In this document: positions 36,848-45,466 of the stretch, one piece after another
How the letters are laid out: each line of letters opens with the position of its first letter
Position numbering within the stretch: the stretch's first letter is position 1
Source of the DNA: Rhizobium leguminosarum
GTDB taxonomy: Bacteria > Pseudomonadota > Alphaproteobacteria > Rhizobiales > Rhizobiaceae
Reading direction: 5' to 3'
NCBI RefSeq assembly: GCF_002953715.1
Contig: NZ_CP025012.1
Span: forward strand, 4,459,001 to 4,523,000
DNA: 64,000 nt
Notes under the pieces: generated by a model
What the model was told of the DNA's origin: nothing
Seen by the model: only the letters and a program-made list of their open reading frames with translations
Databases searched by the model: none
Program-made: the position numbers and the translations under genes

Positions 36848-39478
36848 ATGGCCACCGAACGTTATAATCCGCGCGATGCCGAGCCCCGCTGGCAGCAGAA
36901 ATGGAATGAAGACAAGGTCTTCGAGACCGACAATGCCGATCCGCGCGAAAAATATTACGTCCTCGAAATGTTCCCCTATCCATCGGGGCGCATCCATATG
37001 GGCCATGTCCGCAACTACGCCATGGGCGATGTCGTCGCCCGCTACAAGCGCGCGCGGGGCTACAACGTGCTGCACCCGATGGGCTGGGACGCTTTCGGCA
37101 TGCCAGCAGAGAATGCCGCCATGGAGCGCGGCGTGCATCCCGCTTCCTGGACCTACCAGAATATCGGCTCGATGAAGGCGCAGCTGAAGGCCATGGGGCT
37201 CTCACTGGACTGGAGCCGCGAATTCGCCACCTGCGACGTTGAATATTACCAGCACCAGCAGCATCTCTTCGTGGATTTTCTGGAAAAGGGCCTGGTCTAC
37301 CGCAAGCAGTCGAAGGTCAACTGGGATCCTGTCGACAACACCGTGCTGGCCAACGAACAGGTGATCGACGGCCGCGGCTGGCGTTCCGGTGCGTTGGTCG
37401 AACAGCGCGAGCTGACGCAATGGTTCTTCAAGATCACCGATTTTAGCCAGGATCTGCTCGACGCGCTGGATACGCTCGACCAGTGGCCGGAAAAAGTGCG
37501 GCTGATGCAGAAGAACTGGATCGGCCGCTCGGAAGGCCTGGCTATCCGCTGGGAGATCGTGCCGGAAACGGCACCTGCCGGCGAGAGCGAAGTCACGGTC
37601 TATACCACCCGGCCGGACACGCTGTTCGGCGCCTCCTTCCTGGCGATCGCCGCCGATCATCCACTGGCGAAGGATGCTGCCGCGAAAAACGCCGATATCG
37701 AAGCCTTCTGCGAGGAGTGCCGCCGTGCCGGCACGTCGCTCGCAGCACTCGAGACCGCCGAAAAGAAGGGCATGGATACCGGTATCCGCGTCAGGCATCC
37801 GCTTGATCCCTCCTGGGAGCTGCCTGTCTATATCGCCAATTTCGTCCTGATGGATTACGGCACGGGCGCGATCTTCGGCTGCCCATCAGGCGATCAGCGC
37901 GATCTCGATTTTGCCCGCAAATACGGCCTTCCGGTCGTGGCCGTCGTCATGCCGAAAGATGGCGATGCTGCAAGCTTTGCCGTCGGCGACACCGCCTATG
38001 ACGGTGATGGTGTGATGATCAACTCCCGTTTCCTCGACGGCAAGACGACCGAGGAAGCCTTTGATATTGTTGCAGATCGGCTGTCTGCCGCTTCACTCGG
38101 CAATGCGCCGCAGGCCGAACGCAAGGTCAATTTCCGTCTGCGCGATTGGGGCATTTCCCGTCAGCGTTATTGGGGCTGCCCGATCCCGGTCATCCATTGC
38201 GATGATTGTGGTGTCGTGCCGGTGCCGAAGAAGGACCTGCCGGTCAAGCTGCCCGACGACGTCACCTTCGACCAGCCGGGCAATCCACTCGACCGTCATC
38301 CGACCTGGCGTCATGTCTCCTGCCCGAACTGCGGCAAGGATGCCCGCCGCGAGACGGATACGATGGATACTTTCGTCGATTCGAGCTGGTATTTCACCCG
38401 CTTTACCGCGCCCTGGGAAGGAGAGCCGACCGATCCCGAGGCTGCGAACCGCTGGCTGCCGGTCGACCAGTATATCGGCGGCATCGAGCACGCGATCCTG
38501 CACCTGCTCTATTCCCGCTTCTTCACCCGCGCCATGCGCGAAACCGGTCACGTCGCTGCCACCGAACCTTTCAAGGGTCTCTTCACCCAGGGCATGGTGG
38601 TCCACGAAACCTATAGCCGCGGCGCTGGCGCCGGCCGCGAATGGGTGGCACCTGCCGATATCCGCATCGACGAACTCGACGGCAAACGCCGGGCTTTCTT
38701 GCTGACGAACAACGAGGAAGTCGCGATCGGCTCGATCGAGAAGATGTCGAAATCGAAAAGGAACGTCGTCGATCCTGACGATATCATCGCCTCCTACGGC
38801 GCCGATACCGCTCGTTTCTTCGTTCTGTCCGACTCGCCGCCGGAGCGTGATGTCATCTGGTCCGAGGCGGGCGTTGAGGGCGCTCATCGCTTTACCCAAC
38901 GTCTGTGGCGCCTGATTTCCGAAGCCGCCGATGCGCTGGCCGCCGTCGCACCGGCCCCGGCCACCGATGGGGAAGCCTTGTCAATCTCGCAGGCTGCCCA
39001 CAAGACGCTGAAGGCTGTCCAAAACGACTATGACAAGCTCTGGTTCAACAAAGCCGTTGCCCGAATTTATGAACTCGTCAACGCGCTGGCCGCACCGATG
39101 ACGAGGGTCGCGGCAGGCGAGGGTGATGCGACCTATCGTGCGGCGGTACGCGATGCCGTCGAGATCCTGATTCAGCTCGTCTCTCCGATGACGCCGCATC
39201 TGGCTGAGGAATGCTGGGCCGCGCTCGGCAATGAAGGACTGCTTGCCCGGGCAAGCTGGCCGCAATACGACGAAACACTCGTCATCGAAAACGATGTCGT
39301 CCTGCCGGTACAGATCAACGGCAAGAAACGCGCTGAATTGACAATTTCTCGCGATGCAGATCAGAATGCCGTCACCGACGCCGTGCTGGATCTGGATGCG
39401 GTGAAGAACGCGTTGAACGGACAAGCACCGAAGAAAATCATCGTGGTTCCCCAAAGGATTGTAAACATTGTCGTCTGA
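36848..39478 (+). CDS. leuS: Leucyl-tRNA synthetase
   Basis: LeuS charges tRNA-Leu. The 876-residue class I enzyme shows the HIGH-type motif in PYPSGRIHMGHVRNY near residues 41-55, the connective editing domain with the TTRPDT signature (VYTTRPDTLFGASF) near 252-265, a zinc-like CPNCGKD segment, and KMSKSKRNVVDP near 632. The length is normal. It begins the leuS-lptE-holA transcript. The stop overlaps the lptE start by 11 bases, so LptE translation is coupled. It is transcribed towards the candidate origin, opposite to most neighbours. Confidence 0.97.
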   Translation: MATERYNPRDAEPRWQQKWNEDKVFETDNADPREKYYVLEMFPYPSGRIHMGHVRNYAMGDVVARYKRARGYNVLHPMGWDAFGMPAENAAMERGVHPASWTYQNIGSMKAQLKAMGLSLDWSREFATCDVEYYQHQQHLFVDFLEKGLVYRKQSKVNWDPVDNTVLANEQVIDGRGWRSGALVEQRELTQWFFKITDFSQDLLDALDTLDQWPEKVRLMQKNWIGRSEGLAIRWEIVPETAPAGESEVTVYTTRPDTLFGASFLAIAADHPLAKDAAAKNADIEAFCEECRRAGTSLAALETAEKKGMDTGIRVRHPLDPSWELPVYIANFVLMDYGTGAIFGCPSGDQRDLDFARKYGLPVVAVVMPKDGDAASFAVGDTAYDGDGVMINSRFLDGKTTEEAFDIVADRLSAASLGNAPQAERKVNFRLRDWGISRQRYWGCPIPVIHCDDCGVVPVPKKDLPVKLPDDVTFDQPGNPLDRHPTWRHVSCPNCGKDARRETDTMDTFVDSSWYFTRFTAPWEGEPTDPEAANRWLPVDQYIGGIEHAILHLLYSRFFTRAMRETGHVAATEPFKGLFTQGMVVHETYSRGAGAGREWVAPADIRIDELDGKRRAFLLTNNEEVAIGSIEKMSKSKRNVVDPDDIIASYGADTARFFVLSDSPPERDVIWSEAGVEGAHRFTQRLWRLISEAADALAAVAPAPATDGEALSISQAAHKTLKAVQNDYDKLWFNKAVARIYELVNALAAPMTRVAAGEGDATYRAAVRDAVEILIQLVSPMTPHLAEECWAALGNEGLLARASWPQYDETLVIENDVVLPVQINGKKRAELTISRDADQNAVTDAVLDLDAVKNALNGQAPKKIIVVPQRIVNIVV

Positions 39479-39989
39479 TATCGCTTGCAAGCTGGCTCGC
39501 AATGCCGGCATCGCCATGATCCTTGCCTCCGCGGCTTTTCTCTCCGCCTGCCAGGTTCGTCCGCTCTACTCTGAGAATTCCGGTGTCACTGCAAAGCTTT
39601 CCTCGGTCGGCTTTTCCCCAGCAGGCAGCCGCATCGAGCAGCAGGTTCGCAACCACCTGATCTTCCTTGCGTCGCGTGGGGCCGGCGAGCCTGAAAAACC
39701 GGAATACCAGGTCGAAATGCACGCCTCATCGTCCGTTGCCGATACGCTGCTTACGGAATCCGCCGATACGTCGCGAGCCGGTCGTGTGACCGTCAGCGTC
39801 ACCTACACGCTGCGCGCGACGAGCGACAATCATGTCATCAAGGCCGGCAGCCGCGCTACCACGGCGCTGGTGGATTTCCCTGACCAGCAATTTGCCAAGC
39901 AGCGGGCAATCCGCGATGCCGAAAACCGTGCGGCGGATCAGGTGGCGGAATTCGTAGGAGCCGATATCGCCGCTGCTCTCAGCCGCTGA
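39468..39989 (+). CDS. lptE: LPS-assembly lipoprotein LptE
   Basis: LptE plugs the LptD barrel that inserts lipopolysaccharide into the outer membrane. The 173-residue protein has a lipoprotein signal ending in the lipobox LSAC (Cys near residue 28), then VRPLYS as in other rhizobial LptE proteins. The rest is a small alpha/beta domain (VSVTYTLRATSDNHVIKAG). The start is a TTG at 39468 with AAAGGA eight bases upstream, inside the end of leuS. It is followed by holA after ten bases. The leuS-lptE-holA order is also known from E. coli. Confidence 0.9.
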   Translation: MSSDIACKLARNAGIAMILASAAFLSACQVRPLYSENSGVTAKLSSVGFSPAGSRIEQQVRNHLIFLASRGAGEPEKPEYQVEMHASSSVADTLLTESADTSRAGRVTVSVTYTLRATSDNHVIKAGSRATTALVDFPDQQFAKQRAIRDAENRAADQVAEFVGADIAAALSR

Positions 39990-39999
39990 GGGCGGAGAT

Positions 40000-41040
40000 G
40001 TGGCAGAGATAAAATCCCACGAATTCAAGACTTTTCTGCAGAAATCGGCACGAAACTATCGGATTTTCGTCATCTACGGGCCGGATCGCGGCCTTGTTTC
40101 CGAACGAGCGGGCCTGCTCGCCGGCAAGAGCGGTGTCGCGCTCGATGATCCCTTCTCGCTGACGAAACTCGATATCGGCGACCTGCAGAAGGATCCCGGT
40201 CGGTTGGTCGACGAGGTCCAGTCGATCGGGCTGTTCGGCGGTGAAAAACTGATCTGGATCCGCGGTGCCGCCAACGAGAAATACCTGGTCGATTCCCTGG
40301 CGCTGCTGGCTGAAAAACCACTCGAAGCCGCCTATCTGATCGTCGAGGCCGGCGACCTGAAGAAGGGCTCGTTGTTGCGCAAGACGGCGGAAGCCGCACG
40401 ATCTGTCATGACGATCCCGTCCTACGCCGATGACAGCCGCGCCCTCAATGCCTTGATCGATACTGAGCTCGGTGCAGAGAAGCTCGGCATTACGCCGGCC
40501 GCGCGCCAGGCGCTCATAGCCTTGATCGGCGGCGACAGGATCGCTTCCCGAAACGAGGTACGCAAGCTTGCTCTCTACTGCCGTGGCTTTGATACGGTCG
40601 AAGAACATCACGTTACCGAAATAATTGGCGACGCCAGCGCCATCTCGGTTGACGATGCTGTCGATGCCATTCTCGGCGGCGATCTCAACGCCTTTCTGCA
40701 CGCCATGCAAAAAATCAGCAGCTCGAAAACCGCGATCTTTCTCGTTCTGCAAGCATGCCTGAAGCAATTTCAGCTTCTTGACTCGATGCGCGCCGAAATG
40801 GATGAAAAACGGCTGCAGCCGCCTCAGATCATGCAGACGATGGGGCGGCATTTGCATTTTCGCCGCAAGCCAATCATCGAACAGGCATTGCGCCAGTGGA
40901 CCGCGGAAAGCATCGCGCGTGAATCCAATCGGCTGCAGGCCGCTATTCTGCAAAGCCGACGGCGACAGGTACTGGAGGACAGCGTAGCGATGCAAACGCT
41001 TCTGTCCACCACTCTACAATCCGGCCGGAAATCCGCCTGA
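40000..41040 (+). CDS. holA: DNA polymerase III delta subunit
   Basis: HolA is the clamp-loader subunit that opens the beta clamp. The 346-residue protein begins with a GTG start after GGCGGAG and has the family N-terminal block IFVIYGPDRGLVSERAGLLAG, LDDPFSLTKLDIGDLQKDPGRLVDEVQSIGLFGGEKLIWIRG and a C-terminal helical collar domain. It follows lptE by ten bases. It converges with parB; a 15-base perfect hairpin and a palindromic repeat separate them. Confidence 0.94.
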   Translation: MAEIKSHEFKTFLQKSARNYRIFVIYGPDRGLVSERAGLLAGKSGVALDDPFSLTKLDIGDLQKDPGRLVDEVQSIGLFGGEKLIWIRGAANEKYLVDSLALLAEKPLEAAYLIVEAGDLKKGSLLRKTAEAARSVMTIPSYADDSRALNALIDTELGAEKLGITPAARQALIALIGGDRIASRNEVRKLALYCRGFDTVEEHHVTEIIGDASAISVDDAVDAILGGDLNAFLHAMQKISSSKTAIFLVLQACLKQFQLLDSMRAEMDEKRLQPPQIMQTMGRHLHFRRKPIIEQALRQWTAESIARESNRLQAAILQSRRRQVLEDSVAMQTLLSTTLQSGRKSA

Positions 41041-41046
41041 ATAGCA

Positions 41047-41080
41047 GCTGTCCGAAAATCGGAATCGATTTTCGGACAGC
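41047..41080. terminator. Perfect hairpin between holA and parB
   Basis: Arms GCTGTCCGAAAATCG and CGATTTTCGGACAGC pair over 15 bases around GAAT. It is six bases after the holA stop. There is no T-run. It is the first module of the mosaic repeat A3 and probably protects or ends RNAs from both sides. Confidence 0.6.
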
Positions 41081-41145
41081 ACGATGCCAGGATTGAAAGA
41101 GTGAGTGCGTCCTTTGCGTATCCGAAAGGATCGCATGGCGCTCTA
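41047..41145 (+). repeat. Rhizobial mosaic repeat, copy A3
   Basis: The same two-module layout as copy A2: an ATCGGAATCGATT hairpin, a CGATGCCAGGATTGAAA linker, then GAGTGCGTCCTTTGCGTATCC-GAAA-GGATCGCATGGCGCTC. The final CTA forms the parB TAG stop. The inner arms have diverged together (GCGTATCC / GGATCGC), which suggests selection or drift that keeps pairing. Confidence 0.8.
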
Positions 41146-42024
41146 GCGTCTCTCGAGCAAGCGGCAGATTTCCTCGAGCTGTTCTAGTGACTTATAGGAA
41201 ATTTTGATCTGGCCACCGCTCGCCTTGTGATTGATCGCAACCTCAAGGCCGAGTGCATCGGAAAGTGTCCGCTCCAGCGCCAGCGTGTCGGAATCCTTTT
41301 GATCTCGCCGCAGGGCTGCTTGCTGTGGTTCCGACTGGGCCTTGATATTGTTTTGCGCCAATTTTTCCGCGTCACGCACCGACATGCCCTTGGCAACGAT
41401 CGTACGGGCAAGACTTGCCGGGTCAGATGTCGAAACCAGTGCGCGCGCGTGCCCAGCCGATAGGCTGCCGGCGGCAAGCAGATCACGAACCGGATCCGGC
41501 AGCTTCAACAAGCGCAAGGAGTTGGCAACGTGGCTGCGGCTTTTCCCAATGATTTCCCCAAGGTCGTTCTGGGTGTAACCATACTCAGCAATAAGCTGCT
41601 CATAGCCCAATGCCTCTTCGAGGGCATTGAGATCCGCGCGCTGCACGTTTTCGACGATGGCGATTTCCAGCGCCGTCTTATCATCCACGTCACGGACGAT
41701 GACAGGAATCTCGATCAGCCCGGCAAGCTGAGCTGCGCGCCAACGTCGCTCGCCGGCGATGATTTCATATCGATCCCGCGACATAGTCCGCACAACAATC
41801 GGCTGAACGATACCGTGTTGACGAATGGAGCTTGCGAGATCATGCAGCTCAGCGTCATCGAAGAAACGACGAGGATTGCGGGGATTGCGGCTAACGAACT
41901 CGATCGGGATCATCCTGTCGGCACTGATAATCCGCTCGGCTTCCACCGGAACAGGCTGATCCATTTCACCAATCAGCGCCGCAAGGCCACGGCCCAATCG
42001 CCTCTTCGATACATCGTCATTCAT
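41143..42024 (-). CDS. parB: Chromosome partitioning protein ParB
   Basis: ParB binds parS, spreads as a CTP-dependent clamp and partners ParA in origin segregation. The 293-residue protein starts with RRLGRGLAALIGE, the ParA-stimulating tail, then NPRNPRRFFDDAELHDLASSIRQHGIVQPI, the CTP motif GERRWRAAQ near residue 89, and a helix-turn-helix (NDLGEIIGKSRSHVANSLRLL). The C-terminal dimer domain is present. It follows parA by 32 bases. Five parS-like sites lie in the window. The TAG stop is contributed by a palindromic repeat. Confidence 0.97.
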   Translation of the reverse strand: MNDDVSKRRLGRGLAALIGEMDQPVPVEAERIISADRMIPIEFVSRNPRNPRRFFDDAELHDLASSIRQHGIVQPIVVRTMSRDRYEIIAGERRWRAAQLAGLIEIPVIVRDVDDKTALEIAIVENVQRADLNALEEALGYEQLIAEYGYTQNDLGEIIGKSRSHVANSLRLLKLPDPVRDLLAAGSLSAGHARALVSTSDPASLARTIVAKGMSVRDAEKLAQNNIKAQSEPQQAALRRDQKDSDTLALERTLSDALGLEVAINHKASGGQIKISYKSLEQLEEICRLLERR

Positions 42025-42056
42025 GATCTACACTCACCTACACCCCGAAAATGATA

Positions 42057-42851
42057 TCACGCGGCCAGTCTTTGGCGCTCGCGCTGGATGACCTCGGAGG
42101 CCAGCTGCAGATAGGCCTGACTGCCGGCGCACTTCAAGTCATAGAGAATGGCAGGCTTGCCGTAGGACGGAGCCTCAGAAACCCGGACGTTGCGCGGAAT
42201 TAACGTGTGGTAAACCTTGTCCCCGAGATGCGTGCGCACGTCATTGACAACCTGCTGAGCAAGATTGTTGCGCGCATCGAACATCGTCAGGACGATCCCC
42301 TGAATATCCAGACGCGGGTTAACCGTTCGCCGAACCTGGCTGACGGTCTCAAGCAGCTGACTCAACCCCTCCAGCGCAAAGAATTCACATTGCAGCGGCA
42401 CCAAAACCGAATGGGCGGCTGCCATGGCATTCATCGTCAGCAGATTGAATGATGGCGGGCAGTCCAGAAGAATATAAGAAAACGCCATGGCTTCGGGCGA
42501 AGATAACGCTTTCCGCAATTTGAAGACCCGATCGCTCTGCTGCGAAATCTCCATCTCGATGCCGAGCAGGTCCATCGTCGACGGGACGATAAAGAGATTA
42601 GGAACCGCTGTTTCGAGAGTCACGTCAGGGATCCCACGATCGCCAACCATCAGATCATAGGAGGAAAGCTTGCGATCACGACGATCGATACCGAGGCCGG
42701 TGCTGGCATTGCCCTGCGGGTCGAGATCGACGATCAAGACACGCTCGCCAATAGCAGCAAGCGCCGTTGCCAGATTGATTGCTGTGGTCGTTTTACCAAC
42801 GCCACCCTTCTGATTTGCGATGGTGATAATCCGATGTCGTTCGCCAGCCAT
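42057..42851 (-). CDS. parA: Chromosome partitioning ATPase ParA
   Basis: ParA is a deviant-Walker ATPase that binds DNA non-specifically and pulls ParB-parS complexes. The motif KGGVGKTT is at 15-22, with Lys15 and Lys20; the Walker A' aspartate is in VLIVDLDPQGNAS, and Walker B is ILLDCPP. ATG 42851 gives 264 residues, standard for chromosomal ParA; the longer frame would run back into rsmG. It lies 19 bases after the rsmG stop, within the mnmE-mnmG-rsmG-parA-parB block. Confidence 0.97.
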   Translation of the reverse strand: MAGERHRIITIANQKGGVGKTTTAINLATALAAIGERVLIVDLDPQGNASTGLGIDRRDRKLSSYDLMVGDRGIPDVTLETAVPNLFIVPSTMDLLGIEMEISQQSDRVFKLRKALSSPEAMAFSYILLDCPPSFNLLTMNAMAAAHSVLVPLQCEFFALEGLSQLLETVSQVRRTVNPRLDIQGIVLTMFDARNNLAQQVVNDVRTHLGDKVYHTLIPRNVRVSEAPSYGKPAILYDLKCAGSQAYLQLASEVIQRERQRLAA

Positions 42852-42870
42852 TGCCGCAATATCCCATCTG

Positions 42871-43488
42871 TTAAACCAAGCGCCGGAGATTTGATACTTC
42901 CAAAACAACGGATTCCTGCTCGACGGCGCTCTTATGTTCTAACAGATCGAATTCCCACCGACCACGTGCTTTGTCGATTTCCCTCAGGTAATCCCGGCCT
43001 TTGTGAAAAAAACCACGACAATTTTCTTTGCCAAGCATCCAGGGGGCAGAATAGCCGAGAAGCCCATCAAGATCGGCAAGGGCGCGCGCTGAAATCGCGT
43101 CGCATTCGCCAACTTCCGTATAGGCATCTTCGATTCGAGTGATATGCACGCTGCCGCGCGCATTGGTCTCCCGCAACGCGGTCCTAAGAAACGCCGCCTT
43201 TTTATGGTTGCTTTCGACCAGATGTACCCATCCGTCCTGCAATTCGGCCAGAAAAATCGCCGTAATAACGCCGGGAAAGCCACCGCCACTTCCAAGGTCG
43301 ACCCAGCTTATTGGTTGCGGATGGATCTGAAAGACCTGACTACTATCGGCGATGTGCCGGTCCCATAAGTCATCGAGGGTCGACGGCGCCACCAGATTAA
43401 TCGCTTTCGCCCACTTCTGAAACAGCGCAGCGAAGTGTCGAAGCCGTTCCTGTGTTTCACGTGAAACACGCAAGCCGTTTAATTCCAT
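42871..43488 (-). CDS. rsmG: 16S rRNA m7G527 methyltransferase
   Basis: RsmG (GidB) methylates G527 of 16S rRNA. The 205-residue Rossmann methyltransferase shows VDLGSGGGFPGV for SAM binding near residues 63-74, then HLVESNHKKAAFL and SARALADLDGLL. A perfect 16-base parS site is embedded in codons 7-12, where it encodes V-S-R-E-T. Loss of this enzyme gives low-level streptomycin resistance in other bacteria. It lies between mnmG and parA. Confidence 0.95.
   Translation of the reverse strand: MELNGLRVSRETQERLRHFAALFQKWAKAINLVAPSTLDDLWDRHIADSSQVFQIHPQPISWVDLGSGGGFPGVITAIFLAELQDGWVHLVESNHKKAAFLRTALRETNARGSVHITRIEDAYTEVGECDAISARALADLDGLLGYSAPWMLGKENCRGFFHKGRDYLREIDKARGRWEFDLLEHKSAVEQESVVLEVSNLRRLV
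43453..43468. other. parS site 2 (16/16), inside rsmG
   Basis: TGTTTCACGTGAAACA is a perfect consensus parS, lying in the first dozen codons of rsmG. It is 1.4 kb from parB and about 6.6 kb from the candidate origin. Confidence 0.95.
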
Positions 43489-43513
43489 TCTGAAAGACTC
43501 TCAAATCTTGTAA

Positions 43514-45391
43514 TCAGGCGCTATGACGCTCAGCAGATGGTAGGCGGCGCAAGTGCACAAGCAGCAATGCGATTGCCGCGGGCGTCATTCCTTCAACGAT
43601 TGTAGCCTGGGCAATATTGAAAGGGCGAGCAGCACCGAGCTTCGCCTTAAGCTCGTTGGAGAGACCAGAAAGTGCCTCATAATTGAAATCAAGTGGTATC
43701 TGCCGCTCTTCGTCGCGTTGCTGATCAGCAATCGCCGTCGCTTGCCGATCCAGATAAACCGAATAGCCGGCCTCGATTTCCAACGCTTCCGCAACTTTGG
43801 GACTAATCGCGCCGAGCGCCTCTGGCCAAACATGCTGGAGCGCGGCAAAATCGTAATTTGGATACGATAACAAATCATAGGCCGTTCGGCGCTGCCCATC
43901 GAGATTGATGTTCAGGCCAGCGCGTCGCGCCTCATTCGGTGTAAGTGTCAGCGACTGCAACAGCGCCCGGCCACTCTCGATTTCTGCTTGATAGGATGTG
44001 AATCGCCGCATCCGTTCGCCACTTACGCATCCAAGCCGCATAGCCAGGGGCGTCAAACGCATATCGGCATTGTCCGCACGCAAAGTTAGCCGATATTCCG
44101 CACGTGATGTAAACATTCGATACGGCTCCGTAACGCCGCGTGACGTGAGATCGTCAATCATCACCCCGATGTAGGAATTCGTCCGGCTAAAATGAAACGG
44201 ATCCGAATCGTTGCTTCGCAATGCAGCATTCAACCCGGCTGCCAGGCCTTGAGCAGCAGCCTCTTCATATCCAGTCGTGCCATTGATCTGGCCGGCGAGA
44301 AACAGGCCTCTCAACCGTTTGACCTCCAACGATGGCGTCAACTCTCTCGGATCGACATGATCATATTCGATCGCATAGCCCGGTTGCAGTATTCTTGCCT
44401 GTTCGAGACCCGGGATCGTTTTAATGAATTCGGCCTGTACATCCGCCGGCAAAGAGGTGGAAATCCCGTTCGGATAGACCGTGTCATCGTCCAGTCCCTC
44501 AGGCTCGAGAAAGACCTGATGTCCATCCCGCTCTCCAAATTTCACCAGCTTGTCTTCGATAGACGGGCAATAACGAGGCCCGACGCCCTCGATCTGCCCG
44601 GAATACATTGCCGAGCGCATAATGTTGTCGACAATGATGCGGTGGGTCGCTTCGGTCGTCCTGGTCACCCCGCATTCGATTTGTGGCGTGGTAATCGTGT
44701 CTGTCATAAAGGAGAAGGGGACAAGCTCCTCGTCAGCTCGCTGTCGACCGATGGATTGCCAGTCGATCGTCTTTCCGTCCAGCCGGGCGGGTGTGCCGGT
44801 CTTCAGACGTCCCAGCCGCAGTCCAAGGCGGGCGAGGGTTGCAGACAATCCGATCGACGGCGCTTCACCCACACGCCCGGCCGGTGTCTTTTCCGACCCG
44901 ATATGAATAAGGCCGCGCAGAAAGGTGCCCGTGGTCAAAACCACCGCCGGCGCTTTCAGGGTTCGACCATCCTTCATGATCACGCCGGCGACGCAACCAT
45001 CGACAACGTCCAGATCAAACGCATCGCCTTCGATGATATCCAGGTCCGGCGTCGCTTCGATCGCCGCCAGCATTGCCATCCGATAAAGCTTTCGATCGGC
45101 CTGCGTCCGCGGTCCTCGGACAGCCGCGCCCTTCTTCTTGTTGAGCATCCTGAATTGAATGCCTGCAACATCGGCGACGCGACCCATCAGGCCATCCATC
45201 GCATCGATCTCCCGAACCAGATGGCCCTTGCCCAGCCCGCCAATCGCCGGATTACAGGACATGACTCCGATCGTCTCCCGCCTATGCGTAATCAGAGCGG
45301 TTTTTGCCCCGAGGCGCGCAGCTGCGCCGGCAGCCTCCGACCCCGCATGGCCGCCACCGATCACAATCACATCGAAGACACTATCCGTCAT
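43514..45391 (-). CDS. mnmG: tRNA uridine-34 modification enzyme MnmG
   Basis: MnmG (GidA) is the FAD subunit that works with MnmE to form cmnm5U34 in tRNAs. The 625-residue protein has the dinucleotide motif VIGGGHAGSEAAGAAARLG from residue 10, CNPAIGGLGKGHL, GTFLRGLIHIG and the late LFLAGQINGTTGYEEAAAQG. The length matches the family. GGAG precedes the start at good distance. The downstream gap to rsmG is 25 bases. Its partner mnmE lies directly upstream across a 72-base gap that holds two parS-like sites. Confidence 0.97.
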   Translation of the reverse strand: MTDSVFDVIVIGGGHAGSEAAGAAARLGAKTALITHRRETIGVMSCNPAIGGLGKGHLVREIDAMDGLMGRVADVAGIQFRMLNKKKGAAVRGPRTQADRKLYRMAMLAAIEATPDLDIIEGDAFDLDVVDGCVAGVIMKDGRTLKAPAVVLTTGTFLRGLIHIGSEKTPAGRVGEAPSIGLSATLARLGLRLGRLKTGTPARLDGKTIDWQSIGRQRADEELVPFSFMTDTITTPQIECGVTRTTEATHRIIVDNIMRSAMYSGQIEGVGPRYCPSIEDKLVKFGERDGHQVFLEPEGLDDDTVYPNGISTSLPADVQAEFIKTIPGLEQARILQPGYAIEYDHVDPRELTPSLEVKRLRGLFLAGQINGTTGYEEAAAQGLAAGLNAALRSNDSDPFHFSRTNSYIGVMIDDLTSRGVTEPYRMFTSRAEYRLTLRADNADMRLTPLAMRLGCVSGERMRRFTSYQAEIESGRALLQSLTLTPNEARRAGLNINLDGQRRTAYDLLSYPNYDFAALQHVWPEALGAISPKVAEALEIEAGYSVYLDRQATAIADQQRDEERQIPLDFNYEALSGLSNELKAKLGAARPFNIAQATIVEGMTPAAIALLLVHLRRLPSAERHSA

Positions 45392-45413
45392 TCAAGACTC
45401 CATATCCGGCAGG

Positions 45414-45429
45414 CGTTTCACGTGAAACC
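45414..45429. other. parS site 3 (14/16)
   Basis: CGTTTCACGTGAAACC has the full 14-base core and differs from consensus only at the two outer bases. It lies between mnmE and mnmG, 23 bases upstream of the mnmG start. Confidence 0.85.
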
Positions 45430-45450
45430 GTGCAGGCCTTTAGCTCCAAA

Positions 45451-45466
45451 GGTTTCACGTGAATCA
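45451..45466. other. parS site 4 (14/16)
   Basis: GGTTTCACGTGAATCA lies 37 bases (centre to centre) from site 3. Its last three bases are the mnmE stop codon (TGA on the reverse strand). The A-to-T change in the right arm weakens the palindrome. Confidence 0.7.
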
